NCBI RefSeq assembly: GCF_050948215.1
Contig: NC_135164.1
Span: 9,925,116 to 9,989,115, forward strand
DNA length: 64,000 nt
DNA from: Halictus rubicundus
Taxonomy: Eukaryota; Arthropoda; Insecta; Hymenoptera; Halictidae
Reading direction: 5' to 3'
Shown: positions 50,001-61,500 of the stretch, piece by piece
Layout of the letters: each line of letters starts with the position of its first letter
Position numbering within the stretch: the stretch's first letter is position 1
The notes under the pieces: generated by a model
What the model saw: only the letters and a program-made list of their open reading frames with translations
Databases searched by the model: none
What the model was told of the DNA's origin: nothing
Program-made: the position numbers and the translations under genes

Positions 50001-53000
50001 TAGTTTCTAGTTTCGAATTTCGAGTTTCCAATTTCCCGGTACAGGCACGATTAGGCCGCTGGGAAATAAACAGCGATCGGCCTTCTCGCGTTTTAACCCT
50101 TGGTGCACGAAGCAGAGTCATTCGACGACCTCGATACGTAGTATGGGTCGTGCGAGCTTTTTATTACTGGACGTGTACAGTAGAGTGGACTTTATTTTTT
50201 TTATCAAAACATTTTTTTAGTCTCACCCCCCAGAATTGTGACACTTGATGATTCGAGATTCCCGAGGACTAAATATATATTGTGTAGACCGACCGGCAAC
50301 CGTTGAGAATGCACCGTCTGGTATGTATCAATGTGTTTTATCGGCGAATCGGGTAAATAAAATCGGGAAAAATTGACGATCTTTCTGTAGGTTTGAGAAA
50401 GTCGACCGTCTCACCTTGATACGCCAAACATATTCAGGTTGCACCAGCTGACTCGAACACCTGAAATATCTTTCCTGTTTTAGACAGTGTATTTCAAGTT
50501 ATTTGATTCGAGCAAATACTCCGACGAGCGGAACATGTGCCGAAATCGATTAATCTTTCAAATGGGACTTGCAAGTATACTTGTGTTCGTAGTCGTCAAG
50601 GACAAGATCATTAATCCAAGACGATCGCTGTTTCCACCGATACGCGACGACAATACGCTTTTTTTCAGAAAATTGAGTTCTAGAACTAACGAAGCGTCGC
50701 GTCGAGAATGAAATGTACGCTCGGAACGAATCGCGAGACGTATGTATGTATGTATGTTTTACTCCTCGGGCGAGGAACAAAAGAGTTCTTAATCAATGTC
50801 GAGTAGACACGAGGAAACAAATGAAGCAGCCTCGTTCGTATTAGGCGGGAGATTACAATTTCAGCAGGACGCGACGCGACGCGTAGAATGTCGCGAAGTT
50901 TTTTCGAAGGCTTCCACGGTCGTTTGTTCCGCGATCAAGTTTTATCGCGCCAGACAATGGTCGTAACGTTTTACGGAATAGGAAGTTTGATCGTCGGAGA
51001 AGACTGTCGGAGATAAATCGGGAGCAGCTTCACACTTTAATTTATTTATTGCGTTGTGCCCCAGTTTGAACTCGCGAACCAACGCTGCCCGTAAGTCACG
51101 GTCACTCGGGTTCGGAACAATTGTACGAACTCGAGTATCCATAAATAATAAACCGAGATAACGCGATTAGCCTATATTGCGGATTGTATCGCCGTCGCGC
51201 CGCCTGAAAACGGCAGAGGCCAGAGATTTTCGCGACGCGACGCTCGCCGTCCTGTCGCACGGCAAACACAACAGGCCGATGAAAAAAGAAAACACCGATC
51301 GATTTGCATTGTCTTTTGCAGAAAGCGTTCCTGCAGAACAGATCCATGTCATTGGTCGACATGTACATCGACAATTCGGAGCCCAGCGAAAACGTCGGCC
51401 AAATACACTTCAGCCTCGAGTACGATTTCCAGAATACGACGCTCATCCTTCGTATCATACAAGTCAGTGCCGTGTCCTTATTACGTACCTTACGATAAGC
51501 AAATACTGTCGCGAGGAACGGCAGAAGCTAACGCACGAGACGAAACGAAACGAAACGAAACGAGACGAAGGAGATTAGCAAAGATTCGTTTGTTTCCAGG
51601 GTAAAGATTTACCGGCGAAGGATCTGTCCGGAACGTCCGACCCCTACGTTCGTGTCACCCTTCTGCCGGACAAGAAGCATCGACTCGAGACCAAAATAAA
51701 GAGGCGCACGCTCAATCCACGTTGGAACGAAACGTTTTACTTCGAAGGTAAACGAAAACGACCTGCCCCGTCCCATCCTGTCCCCTGCTCCACTGACCGA
51801 GCAAGCCGGGGTCATCTCGACCGTTCACGCTTTACGCCATTCATTCGCTGTTTATAGGTTTCCCGATTCAGAAGTTACAGAGCAGAGTACTGCACTTACA
51901 CGTGTTCGACTACGACCGATTCTCGAGGGATGATTCGATCGGCGAGATGTTTCTGCCGCTCTGCCAGGTACGATTATCGTCATTTCACCGGCCATATTAA
52001 TTTTCTCAAGTACCAGAGCCCTCCTCGAGACTCCTAGTTTCTTTCTCGCGATTCAGAAACCCTTGAAGCCCTAAAATTGATCCCTGCAGCCTTAAAAGTG
52101 CCCATAAAAGCAACCCACTGTTGTCGGAAAGGTCGAAGAACCCTCGGTCGATTGATAATAACGCTTCGGCGGCCCTTTTTTCTCGAAATTGAAGTTCGAG
52201 GAAAGCGGGTGAGATACGGGGGAGCTGTTCACCCCCTAACGATGCTAGATGCCCGACGGTATAGTTCTAGGCATAGGTGACTCGTCATTGACCGCCGGTG
52301 ACCGCGCCCGCGTGGTCGCACGGAAATTCGCTGATCGATTCGATTGCCGTAGGTCGACTTTTCGGAGAAGCCCTCGTTCTGGAAGGCCCTGAAGCCTCCG
52401 GCGAAGGACAAGTGCGGTGAACTGTTGTGCTCGTTGTGCTACCATCCGAGCAATTCCGTGCTGACTTTGACGCTGCTGAAGGCAAGGAACCTCAAAGCGA
52501 AAGACATAAACGGGAAATCAGGTGAGGGCTGAGGTCGCTGAACGAACCAGTTCGCGCAAGTGTTCGCACGTTCGTCGAATAGCCAATCACCGTCGCTCTT
52601 TCTTCAGACCCGTACGTGAAAGTCTGGCTGCAATTCGGCGACAAGAGAATCGAGAAACGGAAGACCCCTATATTTAAGTGTACCTTGAATCCGGTGTTCA
52701 ACGAGGCGTTCTCCTTCAACGTTCCCTGGGAGAAGATTCGAGAGTGTTCATTGGACGTGATGGTCATGGACTTTGATAATATCGGAAGAAACGAGCTGAT
52801 CGGCCGAATTCAACTGGCGGGTAAGCCGACTCCGGTTTATTTATGCGGGAAAACTTGGATAGTATCAATTTAGCTCTGATTCTATAATACCTCGCGCTAT
52901 AGATATTTTCTACTTATAGCTCGAGCTTTCTCCTCCGAGACCGAATAAATAGAGAAAATAATCTTTTCCGATAAAAACGAAGCGAACGTTAATTCCGCAA

Positions 53001-53221
53001 ATACGTCACCGCGCCCCTTTGGTTTTCATTCATCCTCGCGTTCCAGCTGTAACCGCCACGCAAAAACCGAACGAAAAGATATTATTCTCGCGGTTGAAAG
53101 TTCGTTTTGATTTCCTGCAGGAAAGAACGGTAGCGGGGCGAGCGAAACGAAACACTGGCAGGACATGATCACGAAGCCGCGGCAGACGATCGTCCAGTGG
53201 CACCGGCTCAAGCCGGAGTAA
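36041..53221 (+). CDS. Syt7: Synaptotagmin-7 (membrane anchor, Gly/Ser linker, C2A, C2B)
   Basis: This is a calcium sensor of vesicle and lysosome fusion. Exons: 36041-36282, 49593-49926, 51322-51462, 51600-51747, 51858-51967, 52353-52522, 52608-52820 and 53121-53221, about 485 residues. Exon 1 gives a single membrane segment (LTAIFGTFGGLALLVFLGLV) followed by basic RTRKLKQR. Exon 2 encodes a Gly/Ser/Ala-rich linker. RSMSLVDMYIDN starts the Syt7-specific part. C2A keeps its acidic calcium loops (AKDLSGTSDPYV and FDYDRFSRDD). C2B has SDPYVKVW and MDFDNIGRNELIG and ends WHRLKPE. Linkage of exons 1 and 2 to the C2 exons rests on phase agreement across a 13.3-kb intron, so it is less certain than the C2 part. 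The C2B exon carries one A too many at 52500-52503, which breaks the frame as written. Confidence 0.85.
37129..37182. repeat. 15-bp inverted repeat with one bulge
   Basis: TTCGGACACGCAATT at 37129-37143 pairs with AATTGCGTGTCCCGAA at 37167-37182 apart from one bulged base. The 23-base spacer is GC-rich. Confidence 0.75.
38565..38621. repeat. (GA)n microsatellite
   Basis: GA dinucleotides, followed by degenerate purine-rich sequence to about 38680. Confidence 0.95.
38814..38955. repeat. GGT/GGC trinucleotide-rich tract
   Basis: Degenerate GGTGGC and GGTGGT units, purine-rich on the plus strand. It could favour G-quadruplex formation. Confidence 0.8.
39058..39150. repeat. GAGAACC minisatellite
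   Basis: About twelve tandem copies of the seven-base unit GAGAACC with a few substitutions. Confidence 0.9.
39418..39497. repeat. (CGTT)n tetranucleotide microsatellite
   Basis: CGTT copies with occasional GGTT and CCGT variants. Confidence 0.93.
40784..40829. repeat. (CTCGT)n pentanucleotide microsatellite
   Basis: About eight clean copies of CTCGT. The same unit recurs at 44298-44332 in the same intron. Confidence 0.93.
40979..41014. repeat. (GA)n microsatellite
   Basis: GA dinucleotides. Confidence 0.93.
42641..42680. repeat. (GA)n microsatellite
   Basis: GA dinucleotides, with further purine-rich sequence to about 42755. Confidence 0.93.
44298..44332. repeat. (CTCGT)n pentanucleotide microsatellite
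   Basis: Second array of the CTCGT unit in the Syt7 intron. Confidence 0.9.
46983..47048. repeat. (CT)n microsatellite
   Basis: Long CT run with two TTT interruptions. Confidence 0.95.
48735..48834 (+). ncRNA. Candidate pre-microRNA-like hairpin in Syt7 intron 1
   Basis: The arms at 48746-48774 and 48793-48821 are each 29 bases and pair at 25 positions, counting one G-T wobble. The outer 13 base pairs (TAACAGCTGTCCA with TGGACAGCTGTTA) are perfect. Mismatches are confined to the symmetric inner part and the apical loop is 18 bases. A second 5-bp stem (CGCAG, 48735-48739, with CTGCG, 48830-48834) extends the base past an internal loop. Dimensions fit a Drosha/Dicer-type precursor. I do not recognise the arms as a known microRNA. 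It could instead be a paired E-box element, since both arms contain CAGCTG. Confidence 0.5.
49977..50017. repeat. TTTCTAG short tandem repeat
   Basis: About five copies of a seven-base unit in the intron after the Gly/Ser-rich exon. Confidence 0.85.
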
Positions 53222-53895
53222 GCGGAGACGGAACAAGTATAATGTAGGCGCACGCGACACTTGGATTTCGCGGGAGCGAATTCATCGTCATACCCTTGAA
53301 CCAGTACCCCCCGGTCTCTCGAACCTTGCTAAAACTTTGAATATTCCTTGTCTTCCGACGATGCGATACCGACCGAAATCGTTTCGATTCGCCTGGTTTC
53401 GAACGCGCGCGGCGAGTCGCCACGGTTTCAGGTCCGAACGTCGACCAAACAAAACGTCTACACGTTTTCCGTTGCTGCGTTTCACCAGACGAAATCGCGT
53501 CGTCGGCCGGTTAACGGAGCAAACCGCGAGAACAGTTTTCTCTTACACTATTGGTCAACTATTCTCGCGAAACCGGAATCAGAAATTCCGGGGGACTTCG
53601 AATCGGGAGTTCCTCGGGTCGAAACGAGTCGGATCGAATCAGTTCGAATTGGATCGGATCGGATCGGATCGGATCGGAGATACAAGAACGGTACGGGACC
53701 GAGCAAACAACGGATCAAGACAATTCCAGTAGCTGGTTTAGAGTCGAACAGAAAAGAATCCCGTGAGGCGAACTCGATTTCCGTTTGAACCGTATCGACC
53801 CCTTCATTTCACTATCGACTCGTTCTCGTATCGATGTCGGTACATTTCGTTCGTCCCCGGTCACCAGGATACTTCCGGTCGTTCTGTTCTTATTT

Positions 53896-53899
<4 letters not shown>

Positions 53900-53927
<28 letters not shown>

Positions 53928-53955
53928 CCCTCTCTCTCTCTCTCTCTCTCTCTCT
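53900..53955. repeat. (CT)n microsatellite
   Basis: CT dinucleotides with one CCCC interruption. Confidence 0.93.
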
Positions 53956-54704
53956 GTTTCTCTCTGGTTTTGCTACATTTGTTTCACGTACTCTGTCTGT
54001 GTTTTATTTTTGTTTCGTAGGCGACAACAATTCTCGGTAAGAGTGTATCGAATTCACCTTTGACTCGAACGATAACGAGCTCGTTTCCCTCGGAAAATTG
54101 CGTGCCGCGCGACGTATACGTACATACATCGAGCGGCCAAGACGCTCGACGAACGCGACCGGTCGATGTTACTTTCGCGACTTTATTGACATTTACATCG
54201 AACGTTATTTTTATGGCTGTTTTGCACGCGTAAGTACGTACCGAGTACGTAATACCGTTGCTTCGAATTACCCGTTGACACAACGCGACTCAGCGTTTTC
54301 TATGTCTCTCGTAAATCCGGTGTCTTTCGATTCCAGCATCGTGAACGGGAGGAAAACCTCGTTCGTCCCGAACGCGTTTTGCAAAGAACGAATCTCTGTC
54401 TTTCTGCGCGTTCTTGCTCGCGATCGAAGGGTCCGCGGACGACCTAAAACGAGCTTCGACTACTCGTCGATTCGATGCCCCACCATCTATTTTCTTTGGT
54501 CGAGTCTCTTTTACCGTCTTTTACCAAACTGTCTTCCTCCATCTCGAGTCCCGTTTTGAGGATCGTTTGCGCATCGCCGAAAGGTCGAACCTTTTCGTAT
54601 TGTCGCAGCCGTTCTTCCGGTTCCACCCTCTATTCTATTCCATTCCATTCTATTCTGTCCAGCATTTGTCCCCGCCCACGCACCGTACATATTCGGTAAC
54701 AAAA

Positions 54705-54725
54705 TCTCTCTCTCTCTCTCTCTCT

Positions 54726-54756
<31 letters not shown>

Positions 54757-54757
54757 C
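54705..54757. repeat. (CT)n microsatellite
   Basis: CT dinucleotides with a short T-run interruption. Confidence 0.93.
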
Positions 54758-55203
54758 CCCCTATCCTCTCGTTATCGAACGTCGCAACTGAAATTTGACG
54801 ATCGATCGGAACGGGACACCGGAACACAATGTTAAATTATTACTAGTAGAAAACGATAAAGCAGCGATATTTTTGACGGAACTTTTGTATCGACAAAGTC
54901 GGAGTTTTTTGGAAGCGACGATAAAATTGTGATCGGTGTTATACCTTAAATTAATCTTAAGCGTTACACACCCAACTAGTTTGCTGTTGTTGACGATAAA
55001 CCGTAGTACCGATCGACAGGATCGCGAAGAAAAAAAAAGGAACCGCGTTTCCGCGCGCGCGGAATCCCACGTTGTACGCATACAAACAGAGAGAATACCA
55101 AGTAACAGAGACGAAAAAGAAGAAAACGGAGAAAAAAGCCGAAAAAACAATTATAACAGAAAAGAAAACATGTTTGCGCTCGGGGAGCATGAGTGTGCGT
55201 GTG

Positions 55204-55290
55204 CAATTTTTGCGTCTGCGTTTTTGCGTTAGTGTTTGCGTTTAGAGGTTTGCGTTTAGTGTTTGCGTTAGTGTTTGCGTTAGCGTTTGC
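55204..55290. repeat. GCGTTT-type minisatellite
   Basis: Hexamer GCGTTT with GTTAGTGTTT variants, about a dozen copies. Confidence 0.85.
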
Positions 55291-55977
55291 GTGCGCGGTT
55301 CAACGGACACCGCACGACAGAGTCAAACAACACACAGGAAAAACAAAAGGAGACACAGACGAGTACATATACCGTGCGAGACCACGAGCGTCGACAAGCT
55401 CCGTGGACGCGGATCGATGCGTTCGCGGCGGAAACCTCTGCTACTCGCGCGCTTCTGCCGAGGATTTCGAGAGCGAAACGAACCGTCGCGAACCGTCGCG
55501 AACGCTCGAGCCTCGTCTTCGGACGGCAACGATTCATCGTCACACGCGATCGCAACGTGTGCGTTCACACTCTGTTTAGGCTCGGAGGCACGACCGCGCG
55601 CAACGCGACAGTCGTTGCCAGGATTCGGACACATCCGCACGTACACGCATATCGCATCTGTGTACACCCAAGTATCCTCTAGCACAAAGGGAAAAAACCG
55701 TTAGACTAACATTTGTATGTCGTAGTCATTCTGTATCGCGGCGTTCTCTCCGTGGCATCGCGGCTCGCGGCGCGACCGATCCGATAGACAGCTTCCGCTG
55801 ATCCGGAAGCTCTCCTAAATACACGGCACGCGACGCTCCGGGGGTAACGCCGCGTATTAAAACGATGTCGCTCGAGCCGAGTCCCTGCTTCCTTTGAATG
55901 GTCGCGTACGATCTTGCGCTGCACGCTCGACGAGTCGGCGCTCGTCCTCGCGCGATCGAGCTTGCTCGTCGACGACT

Positions 55978-56022
55978 ACCACGACGACGACGACGACGAC
56001 GATGACGACGACGAGGACGACG
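55978..56022. repeat. (GAC)n trinucleotide repeat
   Basis: GAC units with GAT and GAG variants. It is translatable as poly-Asp, but no gene context supports coding. Confidence 0.85.
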
Positions 56023-57245
56023 ATGAGAGAAGCGTTCGCGCGATCGCTTCCGTGCGGGGAATCGCTCGCCGCTCGAAAACGTGCACGCGCGCGCGCGCGC
56101 CATCAAATCAAGTGCCAAAATCCAATTGACGGCAGAGCCCGAGTTGAGAGAGAGAGGAGCTGCGAGCGTTCGAGCGCATCGCGAGGATATATCTCTGTCG
56201 AACGCAGAGGCCAGGCACGGTCGGTGGTTGCCCTGTACTCTGCGTGGGTGATTAGGCTCCGAATCGAGAGATTACCCGACACTTTCGGAAAGTCGAGGCA
56301 GTCCCCAGAACTGGGACCGGTCCCGGCTCCGACGAAATCGAGAGTCAACGGAGACGAGGGGTCTTCTATCTGTTGGTTCGAGTCGGGAGGAGCAGAGAAC
56401 GGTCAGAGAGCGTGACCTTCACCGGCCGTGTCCGTGCTCGAGCGTAGACCAACAACGATACACAGCGACGGCCGACGATTAGCCAGAGCGGTGATCGTCG
56501 AACGCCAGGTGATTCGTCGGTCGAGCAATCGGTAGGGAATGTTTGCGATTATAATGTGAAAAAAAAAACTAAAAAAAAAACCGTAATAAGAGAAAACACA
56601 CTGTTCCGTCGCGATCTTAGAACGCGCGTTAATTCTAAACTGATTTTTAGAGCCAAACGAATCGTCGAGATACGTAGGGTATACAGCTAAGTACGCGTTA
56701 TAGTTCGAACTGGATGAGAATTGGGCCTTATACCATGGATTACCTCAATCGTAAACAGCTTACGAATCAAGTTCGAGTTTGCGATAACGTTTTAGGGAGC
56801 GTTTAATAGGATTTTAATACGCGCGATGAATACGCGTCGTTGCTCGACGTTTACGAGCTTAGCAGCGCGATGGAATCCCGTTATCGGATCCGAGGCGAGA
56901 TCAAGCGAGATCAAACGAGATCGAGCGGAGCGGTTCAGCTAAAAATCGGTGACACTATATGTTTTTGCGAAGCGACGCGTCAACCCTAACTTCGTTCGAT
57001 GGGGGGAAGGGGGGGTGGATGCAACGGGAGAGGCCATTCGGGCAACGGGTTAAGTATACGGGAGCAGAGAAACGATAACGATCGTTCGGCCTCTTCGTTC
57101 TTTCGTACCGATTCGCTCGAGAGGCTACGGTTCGGAAGTAACGAGACCACAGCAGAAAAAAGTTAAGAAAGAAAACAAAAGAAAGTAAAGAGAGGACGGT
57201 AGGGGAACGACTGTGTGCGCGTACAGGGGGGAGAGGAGAGAGAAA

Positions 57246-57247
57246 GA

Positions 57248-57291
<44 letters not shown>

Positions 57292-57300
57292 GAGAGATAG
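57246..57300. repeat. (GA)n microsatellite
   Basis: GA dinucleotides with A-run interruptions. Confidence 0.9.
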
Positions 57301-58574
57301 AGAGGAAGAGCTAGTCTGACGGAATCGATGCATCGGCTGTTTTCCGTGTGTGCGCGCGCCCGTGCTCGCTTGCGCGTTGCGCGTGCACGCGCGTCCGTGT
57401 GTGTGCGAGCGTGCGTTTCGATGCGAGTGTGATTGTATGCGTGGTATTTTGCGCGACATTACAGAGGGGGAGGGGGTCAAGATAGAGGAGACGGGACGAG
57501 CGCACAGGCGTTGATATTTTCGTAAAATGCAACGCTGCGACAGTGTGATAGACAAGTAACCAAAAAAGATTAAAGAAAAGAAGAAGAAAAAAAGAAAAAA
57601 AAGAAAGAAGAAAGGTACATGGCGATTTGGAACGCATATCAAACGGTCGGGACGAAGGTGGCAAAGAATATAGGGAAACACGTAGTTAGAGAATGTAGCG
57701 GATACAAAGTGGTGCAGCCTGTGCTCGCTGGACACACGGTAGAAGCGCTCGAACGATCGAAACAACCGAAAAGAGACCGAAAAGTGATTGTTGCGCGACG
57801 ATGACCGAAGGCTTACCGCTCTTCCGCGTGTCCAAGTTAGATCTGGGTTAGCAGCACTGTATATTTTTTAGCTTCGTATTGCGTACACATACGTTAAACA
57901 AGAAAAAAAATCTCGATCGTATCGAAAGAAACAGATCAAACAATTAATCTATGTATTCGTGGATGTTAAATGGGGAGCAGAACAAATGGCAGGCAAACGT
58001 ATTAATATATTAGAACGATGTCGCGTTTCCGGCGGCGGTGGTAGCAACGGGTGGCTTTCCCGTTGCCGCTCGCGCCTAGCCATGGCTATGGGTTCACGAT
58101 GACGTCGACGACACTGATGACGACGACGACCTTCAACGATAACAATGACGACGACGACGACGACCTTCAACGACAACGAAGACGAAGACGCAGACGCAGA
58201 CGAAGACAAAGACGACTCGAACACATCCGTATTGTAGTGTTCCCTATTGTTACCTTCCTCCCAGTCCCTCGGACCATCATCCCACAACCCATCCCGCATT
58301 CCAGTCCCGATTCCAGTCCCGGTCCCAGTCCATTTTCGACTCCACCCGTCGAAGCGCATCAATTAACTCTAATTGCCGCTTAGCCGTAATCTCGATATCG
58401 CTGTGTGTGTTTCCTTCGAGATATCGTTTTGCGTTCAACTGCAGATCGAACGGAGACGTATATTATTTCCTGAATATCGCTTTATGCTCGAGATACGTCA
58501 CGTATTCGAATAAAAAGGATTTCATTTGGAAAAGAAACAGGCAACCCTGCGTTAGCGAAACCCCGTCCTCAGGT

Positions 58575-61500
58575 TTAGGAGGACATGCCGATCACGTTGG
58601 TGCGCTCGAGGAGCCGCGCGACCGTCGTCACCAGCTTGAACGAGACTCGTTGGATCAGCAGACGGGTCTTGATGCCCGCCGTGTTCGTGGCCAGTTGATA
58701 CAGGTCGGCGTAGAACTGTAAGTATCCGGGATCAAGCGGGATCCGTTCGAAGTATAGATTTGCCGTTCGGTTACCTTGCTGTCCTCGTCGTCCAGCGGCA
58801 GATCGGAAAACTCGGGGCTGACTTCGGTGCAGCGCACGCGCATCGTTCGCCACGGGGTCACCAGCAGCGTTAAATTCGTGCGCTGGGGGAAAAGCGAAAC
58901 TCGGTACCAGCATTTAACCCTTCGACCGCGAACAGCAAACAGCGAGAAGCTACTTTGTCAAAGGGTTAAATCGAAACAGGCGGTTACCTCTTTGGCAACG
59001 CAGCCGTGGACCTCTTTAAACTGCACGACGATCTCCCAGAAGGTCCTGCTCGCGTTCCAGCGGGACCAAGCGAACACGTAGCTGGTGGACAGCAGGGCCA
59101 TGCAGTCGCGCAAATGCTTCTTCGCGACCGGATGCTTCATCGGCAGACCTTTCAAGTAGCTGAACGCGTCCCGTTCCGGGAACAGGTCGCAGCCGATTCG
59201 TTGCATCCGCTACGAGCAGACAACTCTCTTCGGAATTTGCTGGGAAAGCGTTTTCGGAGTAGGGTTTACCTCGATCAGGGTCTCCAGCTCGACAAACTCG
59301 CCGAGGATTTGTTTCAGAGGCGTCGACGAGCCGCCCGCCAACGAGTTTAGGCACACTCGATCCTCCTGCGATCGTAATTCATCGTATGATACACGTTAGG
59401 ACACGGATACCGACTGGCAACCTACTCTGACCACGAACTCGGCTTGAACGGTGGCTGCGGTCACGTTCAGAACGACCCCGCCGTAATCCCGGCCGTTCTT
59501 CCTCATTTCCGGCTTCAATTCCCAACTCTGAAACGGTAGATTCGCGAACTTGTACGCGGCCAGCCCGTGGACGCCCAGTTTTCCGCTTCTGAACGCGATC
59601 GTTTGCTTCTCCTCGTTGTACTTGATGTCGTGGACGTCTCTGGTCGACCAGATCTTTTTCTCGGGTATCCAATGTGCCACCAACGGTGGCTCGAACCAGA
59701 ACACCGTGTCCGGCAAACTGAGGACGATTCGGGAATCAGTTTGTTTCCCGAGAAGCTCGAGAGACACGAACGAGGAGGATACTAACTGCACCGTGATCAG
59801 TAGCAGCGACTCCATCGCCGTCTCCAGAGCCTTCATCTCGGCCTCGATCACTTCCGGCGTCCTTTCGGAATCCGGCGCCGGCTGCGGAGGTTCGTACCGT
59901 CTCGAGAACTTTGCGAATCGCGGTTCCTTCGGCAATTCCACTGCAAAGCGCGTCGATCTGTTGTTGTGCCGTGGACTGCTCGAATTTAGGTTTGCAAATT
60001 CTCAGAGGAAAACCTGTACTCACGGGTGGTCAAGCTGGTGTCTTTCCCGAGATCCTTCGGCTGCGGAGGCTGGTGTATCAGGTCCACCCGAAACACGCCG
60101 CCGAGAACGGCGTACTTCCTCAGGTTTACCTCGGTCTTCCCGCATCGTCTAAACAATATCTTGCGAACCTCTTTCTTGCTCTCCTCTGAAACGGAAACGC
60201 CTCGTGCACCGGACTTTCCCGACGATTGCCTAACACTGGTCTAGCCTGGCAATCTATCTGGTATGGTCGTCGGAGAAACAGCGCGACTATTTCAATTGTC
60301 TTGGTTATAAATCAAATTAACGAATCAAATAATTTTCTTTTCATTTTCGTCCCTGTTTCCGTACTTATCGACCGCCGCGAGACGCGAGACGCGAGCTAGC
60401 GCTCCAGCGTCGAAGAGTCTTTTCTATCTAAAGATACTCGTCGCCGCGCTAACAGCTGTTACCTTCCCGTTGCCTAACGATCTCGTTGGGCGTCGGAAGA
60501 TACGGCAGCATCTCCCCGTCGCTGGGCAAGAACGTCTCCAAGGTCTGCTCGAACTCCGACGCGTTATTCTTGGCAGACTTTGGCCTGCCCTGCTTCTTGC
60601 CGCGCTTCCCTCTCCTCCGGGCGCTCGGCAGAGCCGGCGGGTTCTCCATCTTCTGCAGTATCGTCTTCTTCTCCTCCAATCGTAGCTGCCGTTCCTCGGC
60701 CTGCTCCTCCCAGATCCGAAGCTTCTCCCGGTACTCCCGTCTCGCGAACTCGAGGAGATCTAAAGCTCGAACGACACCGACGCGTTCATCGAGAGAATCG
60801 TTTCGTTTCGTTGCGTTCCCCTACGACTATTTCGAGCATCGATACGGACGCGAACAACGTACCGGGGGGTCTGAACCAAGGGTCTCTCATCTCCTCGGGC
60901 AGGATCGGCATGCGACGGGAATCGGTCTCGACGGAATAGTGATCGTAGGCCAGCCATAGTCCCCGGATCGCCATGCGGTGGCAGTCCACGTCCGCCGGCA
61001 ATTTGATCGTCAGCTTGATCTCGTTGAATGCCACTTCGATCGGCTTTCTGTGCCGGACGCCAAAGGTAAATCCGAGTATCTTTGCCTATCCTTCTCGTTC
61101 GTTGCCAAAGGAAACGGTACCTTTCCTTGTCCGTGTAGCGTTTCGCGCCGATAGGTAACGCGATCGGCGCCCACACGCAGCACACCATCTGGCTCGACTC
61201 GCGCACGTATCTGCTCGTCTTCATGTCCTCCCTCGTCATGTTCGCCTCGATGTTGCGCAGCAATCGGTAGCACGCGAGATCGATCCACCACTGGAGCTTC
61301 CCGCGAAGCTCCCTCGCGATCTACGGCGCCGTACCGTCGAACCTTTACGAATCCGCTGGAACTGAACTATCAATTCGGCATGTGGCGTGTCACTCACCGA
61401 TTCGTACTCGTCGCCGTGCTCCCTCGAACGGTCGTCGGAGAACCGTACGATTCTCCGGAGTTTGGCCATCAGCTGAAAGAAAACGCGACAAGCAATCGAT

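Larger units (their letters stand above)
53222..58574. other. Convergent intergenic region, Syt7 3' UTR and DNAI7 3' flank
   Basis: No gene was recognised between the two convergent stops. Several kilobases probably belong to a long Syt7 3' UTR, but I found no clear AATAAA in the expected place. Simple repeats dominate: GGATC copies near 53650-53676, CT runs at 53900-53955 and 54705-54757, a GCGTTT/GTGTTT minisatellite at 55204-55290, a GAC tract at 55978-56022, a GA run at 57246-57300 and a degenerate GAC tract at 58100-58215. Confidence 0.55.

Noticed and set aside
55914..56129. Poly-Asp coding exon
   Set aside because: Derived from a GAC repeat, no plausible splice partners, and other frames of the same DNA are equally open.
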